The notes beneath the pieces were generated by a model, which did no database searches, was not told the DNA's origin, and worked only from the letters and a program-made list of their open reading frames with translations. This document shows positions 5,512 through 9,886 of a stretch of DNA of 9,886 nt, piece after piece. The position numbers and the translations under genes are program-made. Position 1 is the first letter of the stretch. Each line of letters opens with the position of its first letter. Source of the DNA: Desulfobacterales bacterium (GTDB taxonomy: Bacteria > Desulfobacterota > Desulfobacteria > Desulfobacterales > JAUCGF01). The stretch covers positions 1-9,886 of the forward strand of contig JAOZRC010000149.1 in assembly GCA_029940345.1 (NCBI GenBank), read 5' to 3'.

Positions 5512-6963
5512 ATGAAGCGTATTTTTATCATCTTCGGTATTATTGCCGTTTTTAGCCTGTGCAACACTATTCACACGGTGTCTGCCAAGCAGAAAGTGTA
5601 CGTTATTTCCGTGTCCGGCAATGTAGAACCCGGCATGGCCGCTTTTCTGAAAAGAGCGTTAGATTCCGCCGACACACCCGATCCATTATTTGTGTTGAAA
5701 TTGGACACATTTGGCGGACGCGTTGATTCCGCCCTTCTGATTACGGATACGTTGCTCAATGTCACCAAAGGGAAAACAATCGCCTTTGTGACGAATAAAG
5801 CAATATCCGCCGGCGCGCTGATTGCGTTGGCTTGTGACGAATTGGTAATGAAACGCCACACCACTATCGGTGATTGCGCGCCGATTACCTATTCCAGTGA
5901 CGGGCCGAAAATGATGGGCGAAAAATTCCAGTCGCCATTACGCGCCAAATTCCGCTCCCTGGCCAAACGCAATGGCTACTCGCCGGTGCTGGCGGAATCG
6001 ATGGTCACGGAAAAAATGGCTGTTTATGAAGTCAAAAAAGATGGCCTGACGGTATATATGGACGCCCGCGAATTTGACGAACTGGGCGACTCGGAAAAAG
6101 TGAAGATAACATCCAAACGCACTGTCGTTGAAGAAGGTGAACTTCTGACAATGGATGCGGCGGAAGCGCTGACACTGGGTTTTTCAAAAATGACGGTTGC
6201 TGATTTTGATGAATTGTTGACTAAACTGGATATTCCAGATTATGAAATTATTAACATCGAAGAGACATGGTCGGAATCATTGGTGCGCTTTATTACGACG
6301 ATTGCGCCGATCCTGATGATGATCGGTCTGGCCGCGCTTTACACTGAAATTAAATCACCCGGTTTCGGTGTGCCTGGCATTATCGGAATCTGTTTCCTGG
6401 GTCTGGTTTTTTTCAGCCAGTACCTTGTTGGAATGGCTGATTATACGGAAATGCTATTGTTAATTTCCGGAATTGCCCTGCTGGGAATAGAGCTGTTTGT
6501 GCTGCCCGGTTTTGGCATTGCCGGATTTGCCGGTATCCTGTTGATGACTATCGGCATGATTCTCGCTCTCCAGGACTTCGTTTGGCCGGATCCGGCGTTT
6601 CCCTGGCAGGCGGAATTGTTGACTCGCAACATCGTCCAAGTGCTTGGAGCCGCATTGGCCGCTTTTATTCTTTCCATGTTAACCTTTCGTTATCTGTTGC
6701 CTCAACTTGCCACCGTCATTAGCGGTCCCTATTTGGGAGCGACGCTTGAAGATGCGCACGCCGATTCAAAAGAAGCGCAGGATGTGCAAGTTGGCGACAA
6801 TGGCGTGGCGCTTTCTTTTCTGCGACCATCCGGAAAAGCGGAAATCAATGGCGCAAGGTCAGATGTGGTGACCGAAGCTGAATTTATCGAAAAGGGGACG
6901 CTGATTATCGTATCTGCGATTGAAGGCAATCACATTATCGTTTCCAGGAAAAGGATCGCATGA
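5512..6963 (+). CDS. Full-length NfeD (ClpP-like membrane serine protease)
   Basis: Membrane-bound NfeD of the long type, which joins a ClpP-class serine protease to a membrane domain and a soluble OB-fold. Residues 1-25 are a signal peptide ending HTVSA. The protease domain spans about 28-230: DTFGGR (65-70) fits the oxyanion region, Ser99 in NKAISAGALIALACDE is the likely nucleophile, and Lys138 (GEKFQSPLR) the likely general base, as in the archaeal PH1510 Ser-Lys dyad. Five hydrophobic segments follow between about 260 and 396. The C-terminal OB domain (about 425-480) carries the NfeD pattern GVALSFLRPSGKAEINGARSD. At 483 aa, length and order are complete. The ribosome site is weak. Its stop overlaps the next NfeD gene by ATGA. 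Long NfeD proteins are thought to cleave membrane proteins such as flotillin/stomatin partners; floA follows here. Confidence 0.93.
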   Translation: MKRIFIIFGIIAVFSLCNTIHTVSAKQKVYVISVSGNVEPGMAAFLKRALDSADTPDPLFVLKLDTFGGRVDSALLITDTLLNVTKGKTIAFVTNKAISAGALIALACDELVMKRHTTIGDCAPITYSSDGPKMMGEKFQSPLRAKFRSLAKRNGYSPVLAESMVTEKMAVYEVKKDGLTVYMDAREFDELGDSEKVKITSKRTVVEEGELLTMDAAEALTLGFSKMTVADFDELLTKLDIPDYEIINIEETWSESLVRFITTIAPILMMIGLAALYTEIKSPGFGVPGIIGICFLGLVFFSQYLVGMADYTEMLLLISGIALLGIELFVLPGFGIAGFAGILLMTIGMILALQDFVWPDPAFPWQAELLTRNIVQVLGAALAAFILSMLTFRYLLPQLATVISGPYLGATLEDAHADSKEAQDVQVGDNGVALSFLRPSGKAEINGARSDVVTEAEFIEKGTLIIVSAIEGNHIIVSRKRIA

Positions 6964-7445
6964 ACGGTTTAAGTTATCCTATTATTTTACAACTGGCCGG
7001 CATTGTCGTTATTATTGCCGAAATTATTCTGCCTTCCGGCGGATTGCTGACTGTTTTGGCAATCGGAGTCTTTGGCTATTCCTTGTTTGTGGTGTTCACC
7101 CAATTTTCAGCAATGATCGGCGCCGTTTTTTTAGCGCTTGATGTTGTGATGATCCCGACGCTTGTAATTGTCGGCTTGAAAATGTTGGCCAAATCACCGG
7201 TAACGCTGCGCACGGTGCTTTCCAGTGCGAATGGTGTTATTTCGCAAAATCCGACGATGGAACAGTACTTAGGCAAAAGCGGCCGGACCATCAGCAATCT
7301 TCGTCCGTCCGGCACTGCGTATATTGAAGGCAAACGGGTTGATGTTGTCACCCAGGGGGAATATATCGAAAAAGAAACTGCAATCATCGTACATGACGTG
7401 ACAGGCAATCAAATCATCGTCAAAGCAACAAAAATTGACGCTTAA
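6960..7445 (+). CDS. Short NfeD-family protein
   Basis: A 161-residue NfeD without the protease domain. Three hydrophobic segments (about 7-24, 28-48 and 50-73) are followed by a soluble OB-fold domain (about 100-156) with GRTISNLRPSGTAYIEGKRVDVVTQGEYIEK. This is clearly homologous to the C-terminus of the preceding gene (LRPSGKAEINGARSDVVTEA), so the pair probably arose by duplication. It starts at the ATGA overlap with the long NfeD; AAGGA at 6951-6955 and AGGAA at 6946-6950 serve as ribosome sites. Short NfeD proteins commonly pair with a flotillin or stomatin and may stabilise or position it in the membrane. A 149-bp gap with an inverted repeat separates it from floA. Confidence 0.9.
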   Translation: MNGLSYPIILQLAGIVVIIAEIILPSGGLLTVLAIGVFGYSLFVVFTQFSAMIGAVFLALDVVMIPTLVIVGLKMLAKSPVTLRTVLSSANGVISQNPTMEQYLGKSGRTISNLRPSGTAYIEGKRVDVVTQGEYIEKETAIIVHDVTGNQIIVKATKIDA

Positions 7446-7460
7446 ATATTGGTATAGTGT

Positions 7461-7543
7461 TCTGATTTTCGGTTTTCCATTTTGGCGCATGCAAGTTGAA
7501 GCTTACACCCCACTATTCTGGAAAAACCAAATATAAAATCAGA
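7461..7543. repeat. Imperfect inverted repeat between NfeD and floA
   Basis: TCTGATTTT (7461-7469) pairs with AAAATCAGA (7535-7543), and GGTTTTCC (7471-7478) with GGAAAAACC (7520-7528). ATAGTG (7454-7459) also has a complement CACTAT (7511-7516). It is the only long gap inside the operon and could be a degraded MITE, a processing hairpin or a transcript attenuator. No T-tract follows. Confidence 0.45.
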
Positions 7544-7594
7544 TCCGTATAACTTCAAACTTTAACTTTAAACTTTGCAACAAGGAGAAAATTT

Positions 7595-8590
7595 ATGGAT
7601 CTTACAAGTATTCTTATCATCGTTTTAGTCATTGCAGCTATTGTTTTATTCTATTTCGTGGCATCTGCCATTAAACTTTGGGTGCAGGCGCTGGTTTCCG
7701 GTGCCCGCGTGGGCTTGTTTAACATTGTCTTTATGCGTTTTCGAAAAGTACCGCCCAAATTAATCGTTGAATCAAAGGTTATGGCAGTCAAAGCGGGGTT
7801 AGCCATTTCAACCGATAATCTGGAGTCCCATTTTCTTGCCGGTGGGAATGTTAATCGGGTGGTGAAGTCGTTGATCGCTGCGGATAAAGCCAAAATCGTT
7901 TTAGATTTCAATCGCGCCGCGGCCATCGATTTGGCGGGGCGTGATGTGCTGGAAGCAGTGCAGATGAGCGTCAATCCCAAGGTGATCCAAACACCGCTAA
8001 TTGCCGCCATGGCCAAAGACGGCATTCAGCTAAAGGCGCTTTCACGGGTGACGGTGCGTGCTAACATTGATCGTTTGGTTGGCGGCGCCGGTTCTGAGAC
8101 TATCCTGGCGCGGGTTGGAGAGGGCATTGTCACCACTATCGGATCAGCCAATTCGCATAAAGACGTTTTGGAAAATCCGGACATGATTTCCAAGACCGTT
8201 CTTTCCAAAGGCTTGGATTCCGGTACGGCTTATGAAATTTTGTCCATTGATATTGCCGATGTGGATGTGGGGAAAAATATCGGCGCAGAACTGGAAACCG
8301 ACCGTGCTGAAGCAGATAAGAAAATTGCCCAGGCCAAAGCCGAAGAGCGCCGGGCGATGGCGTTTGCACAGGAGCAGGAAATGAAAGCGCGGGTGCAGGA
8401 AATGCGCGCAAAAGTCGTTGAAGCCGAGGCGCAAGTGCCGTTGGCTTTGTCCTACGCCTTTAAAAAGGGCAATCTGGGCGTTATGGACTATTACAAAATG
8501 AAGAACATTATGGCCGACACCCAGATGCGTGATACCATCGGTGAGCCGGATAAAAAGAAAAAAGATGATGGAACCGGTCAGTCGTCCTAA
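7595..8590 (+). CDS. floA: Flotillin-like protein FloA
   Basis: Bacterial flotillin of the FloA (YqfA) type, a scaffold of functional membrane microdomains that affects membrane fluidity and the assembly of membrane complexes. The 331 residues match the family. A hydrophobic anchor spans about 5-28 ([20 protein letters not shown]). The SPFH-like region runs about 35-240, and Ala/Glu/Lys-rich coiled coil about 230-280 ([19 protein letters not shown]). The C-terminal [19 protein letters not shown] is very typical of FloA. The tail [12 protein letters not shown] is charged and disordered. AAGGAG (7582-7587) lies 7 nt before the ATG, the strongest ribosome site of the operon. The arrangement NfeD-NfeD-floA-small gene parallels Bacillus yqeZ-yqfA-yqfB, where the NfeD and flotillin partners are co-expressed. 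Confidence 0.95.
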   Translation: MDLTSILIIVLVIAAIVLFYFVASAIKLWVQALVSGARVGLFNIVFMRFRKVPPKLIVESKVMAVKAGLAISTDNLESHFLAGGNVNRVVKSLIAADKAKIVLDFNRAAAIDLAGRDVLEAVQMSVNPKVIQTPLIAAMAKDGIQLKALSRVTVRANIDRLVGGAGSETILARVGEGIVTTIGSANSHKDVLENPDMISKTVLSKGLDSGTAYEILSIDIADVDVGKNIGAELETDRAEADKKIAQAKAEERRAMAFAQEQEMKARVQEMRAKVVEAEAQVPLALSYAFKKGNLGVMDYYKMKNIMADTQMRDTIGEPDKKKKDDGTGQSS

Positions 8591-8602
8591 ACGTCAGGTA
8601 AA

Positions 8603-8629
8603 GTGCGTCAGGCTGTCATCCTGACGCAC
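8603..8629 (+). terminator. GC-rich hairpin after floA (attenuator-like)
   Basis: GTGCGTCAGG (8603-8612), a 7-nt loop, CCTGACGCAC (8620-8629): a perfect 10-bp stem. A second CGTCAGG at 8592-8598 could pair with the same right arm (CCTGACG), so two competing folds are possible. No U-tract follows, and the next ribosome site begins 6 nt later. A processing or partial-termination element that reduces the last gene relative to floA is more likely than a full terminator. Confidence 0.45.
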
Positions 8630-8647
8630 CATACAAAGGTGATCCGT

Positions 8648-9172
8648 ATGGAATTTGAAAATATTGTCGTTATCATAGCGGTTATCTGGTACATAGTGTC
8701 TTTGTTTAAAAAAAAGAAAGCCCGGCCAAAGACTGTCGCAAAATCACAGAAAGACGCTAAGGCAAAGCAAGGCATCATGTCACATTTAGGCGATAAGATC
8801 AAGGATGTGGTCAAAGAGCTTGAAAGGCAGGCGGCCGAAGCACAAAAAAAGGCAAAGCCGGATTCAGGCGATTCGTCCGGCGAATGGGATCGTTTCCATA
8901 CCAAGGATGAGGAGTTGCAGTGGGAATCGGAGGCTGATTTTGAAGACGAAGCCAGAGAGAAAGAAGCCTTTACGATACCTGACAGGCGAGTGACAGTTTC
9001 GGCAACGCCTGATGCGGATCAAAAAAAACCGGAACCTTCCATTACTACCATCAGTGCGGCACCCGGCGAAGCTTCTTTCACACCTGAAACTTTACGCAAT
9101 GCTATCATCTGGTCGGAGATCCTGGCCCCTCCTTTGGCTTTGCGGGAAGAAAGTGGGGCTATGCACGACTGA
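8648..9172 (+). CDS. Single-pass membrane protein with C-terminal SEILxPP motif
   Basis: 174 residues of unknown function. An N-terminal hydrophobic helix (about 4-20, ENIVVIIAVIWYIVSLF) is followed by KKKK, indicating a membrane anchor with the tail in the cytoplasm. Next come a basic region, a short amphipathic helix (about 46-70, IKDVVKELERQAAEAQKKAK), an acidic stretch (about 79-107) and a disordered Pro/Thr/Ser segment. The protein ends with a hydrophobic block AIIWSEILAPPLALRE (about 152-167). From memory, similar SEILxPP tails occur on other small membrane-anchored hypothetical proteins. The ATG at 8648 is preferred over 8603 because AAAGGTGA (8635-8642) lies just upstream and the earlier start lies inside the hairpin. 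It is last in the NfeD-floA operon and is probably a flotillin-associated protein; this is inferred from position only. Confidence 0.75.
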   Translation: MEFENIVVIIAVIWYIVSLFKKKKARPKTVAKSQKDAKAKQGIMSHLGDKIKDVVKELERQAAEAQKKAKPDSGDSSGEWDRFHTKDEELQWESEADFEDEAREKEAFTIPDRRVTVSATPDADQKKPEPSITTISAAPGEASFTPETLRNAIIWSEILAPPLALREESGAMHD

Positions 9173-9209
9173 AAGTGCTCGGTTGAACGAAAAATAGCCT
9201 AGCGGCGAT
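9173..9209. other. Short gap after the SEILxPP gene
   Basis: No terminator with a T-tract is visible. CCTAGCG (9198-9204) and CGCTAGG (9234-9240) form a 7-bp inverted repeat with a 29-nt loop that reaches into the pseudogene end; it is the only candidate end structure for the NfeD-floA operon. Confidence 0.3.
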
Positions 9210-9407
9210 TTATTGCGGTGAAGGGTTTGATTGCGCTAGGAACTTCAGTTTAGGATGAACGATTTCGAAGGGTGTAATGGTCATATTTCCAGCGGAAATA
9301 TCTCCACGCCCTTTCAGAAGTTGATCTTTGCGTTTCGGAATGACAACCAATTTGATTCTCAGCGTGTCTTTTTATATTTTTGCATTCATGTATTTTTCAA
9401 ACTCTTT

Positions 9408-9630
9408 CGACCTGTGCGGTTGATATGAAATGTAGGGTGGGCAACGTTTTGGCACTCACTTGGTTTATTGATGATGAGTAGGCAAAGCGATGTACTTTGT
9501 TAAATGAAACGGCCTTTGCCCACCGGTTTTTTTTAGTAAACGGTAGGCATTGCCGACAAAGGTTGGTGCAATATCCCAGGTTTGGTTTCCGGCGATGCCC
9601 ACCCTACGAAATTTTCAACCACACAAGTCG
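9408..9630. mobile_element. 223-bp non-autonomous element, 8-bp duplication (copy B)
   Basis: Ends CGACCTGTGCGGTTGA (9408-9423) and TCAACCACACAAGTCG (9615-9630) are inverted repeats with two mismatches. Perfect direct repeats AACTCTTT flank it (9400-9407 and 9631-9638). The insertion interrupts the pseudogene, and excision restores its frame, which independently confirms the boundaries. No transposase is encoded; most of the interior is the inverted repeat 9432-9607. The ends closely match copy A at 5011-5354. Confidence 0.82.
9432..9607. repeat. GTAGGGTGGGCA inverted repeat inside copy B
   Basis: GTAGGGTGGGCA (9432-9443) and its exact reverse complement TGCCCACCCTAC (9596-9607) bound a 176-bp segment, with further imperfect pairing inside (TTTGCCCACCGG, AAACGG). 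Repeats with these ends are common between genes in several proteobacteria, as I recall. It occupies nearly all of copy B, leaving about 24 bp on each side. Confidence 0.65.
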
Positions 9631-9676
9631 AACTCTTTGAGAAAGTCATAGATAAGGCCGCGTTAATCGAATCCAT

Positions 9677-9886
9677 CTACTCCGACGGTAACTCCCACTC
9701 GACAAATTCGACATCATCAGAGGCAACCGGCTTGCCGGAGACCCACAGGACGGTTCGCAAACCGTCTGTAAAGTAAGGGTCTCCGTTTAAATTCTGCCTC
9801 GGTGACTTGATGGGTGCTGCCCCGACGCCTTTCACAAGGGCAAATTTTGCAAGCCCCTGGGAATACCAAATGTCCTGGGTCAGGTA
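9677..9886 (-). CDS. C-terminal end of an unrecognised protein (partial)
   Basis: On the minus strand a frame enters from the right edge and stays open for 69 codons to a TAG at 9677-9679. The residues include YLTQDIWYSQGLAKFALVKG, then KSPRQNLNGDPYFTDGLRTV, and end DDVEFVEWELPSE. The composition is that of a soluble protein, with no membrane segment. The regular coding-like composition and natural acidic ending suggest a real gene. I do not recognise the family and assign no function. It ends only 15 bp before the remnant at 9662. The opposite-strand frame 9582-9776 is judged an antisense shadow. Confidence 0.55.
   Translation of the reverse strand, partial: YLTQDIWYSQGLAKFALVKGVGAAPIKSPRQNLNGDPYFTDGLRTVLWVSGKPVASDDVEFVEWELPSE

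Larger units (their letters stand above)
9210..9662 (-). pseudogene. Broken substrate-binding/MltF-like gene, split by a mobile element
   Basis: Read on the minus strand, 9631-9662 encodes RGLIYDFLKEF and 9210-9407 continues KEFEKYMNAKI-stop-KDTLRIKLVVIPKRKDQL and LKGRGDISAGNMTITP. This matches the start of the SBP_bac_3/MltF-type periplasmic binding domain, where GxxYDxLKEFEKxxN, VVFIPVxRDQL, GRGDIAAANLTITP occur in the same order. The frame has a TAA at 9372-9374, seems to lack about three residues before KGRGD, loses similarity after ITP, and ends at TAA 9210-9212. The upstream end is cut by a TAA at 9663-9665. The 223-bp element 9408-9630 sits inside; removing it with one 8-bp repeat makes the reading frame continuous. 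It was originally a periplasmic solute-binding or lytic transglycosylase-type protein; now non-functional. Confidence 0.7.

Noticed and set aside
6920..7141. Plus-strand 73-codon frame across the NfeD junction
   Set aside because: It overlaps two well-supported NfeD genes in another frame.
9283..9301. Perfect hairpin ATATTTCC-AGC-GGAAATAT
   Set aside because: It lies in codons of the recognisable remnant (DISAGNM) and has no T-tract, so it is probably incidental to coding sequence.
9582..9776. Plus-strand 64-codon frame
   Set aside because: It spans the end of element copy B, the pseudogene edge and the antisense of the partial minus-strand gene; no ribosome site and no family-like sequence.

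Overview
The window comes from a bacterium of moderate, roughly balanced GC content. The best guess is an anaerobic deltaproteobacterium-type lineage (Desulfobacterota, Syntrophales-like). This rests on gene content only: a PhaC/PhaE-like pair, a very short phasin, a PhaR regulator, and an NfeD-NfeD-flotillin operon. The genes are evenly spaced, with palindrome-rich, element-laden gaps between them. No ribosomal or tRNA marker is present, so the assignment is an inference.

Region 1 (1-1127): argF, ornithine carbamoyltransferase, possibly preceded by the last codons of an upstream gene that overlap its start. A perfect AT-rich hairpin separates argF from the convergent PHA operon.

Region 2 (1128-4979): a polyhydroxyalkanoate (PHA) module. 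On the minus strand, phaC (522 aa, Cys-Asp-His triad visible) is followed 3 bp later by a PhaE-like subunit. A separate minus-strand phasin-like gene lies upstream of phaC. Divergently on the plus strand is phaR, the PHA-responsive repressor. The 522-bp phasin/phaR interval holds a TGC-N3-GCA palindrome resembling described PhaR-type operators, a good sigma70-like promoter, and a run of palindromes in the phaR leader. The phasin/phaC interval (3249-3713) is packed with three non-coding inverted-repeat elements, including a 160-bp IS5-type MITE with a TAA target duplication.

Region 3 (4980-5511): no gene. It holds a 344-bp element (5011-5354) with terminal inverted repeats and near-perfect 8-bp flanking repeats, a solo MITE end, and the promoter of the next operon.

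Region 4 (5512-9172): a membrane operon with a full-length NfeD (ClpP-like serine protease, membrane segments, OB domain), a short NfeD overlapping it by 4 bp, the flotillin-like FloA, and a single-pass membrane protein with an acidic tail and a C-terminal SEILxPP motif. This matches the known NfeD/flotillin pairing in membrane microdomain systems, with an extra partner.

Region 5 (9173-9886): on the minus strand, the 3' end of an unrecognised gene running off the window, then a broken remnant of a substrate-binding/MltF-like protein. A 223-bp element sits inside the remnant, flanked by a perfect 8-bp duplication. Removing the element and one duplicate joins the two halves in frame. It has the same type of ends as the element at 5011-5354, so both appear to be copies of one non-autonomous mobile family, and this is the most novel-looking signal in the window. 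I did not see a clear new enzymatic or defence system.
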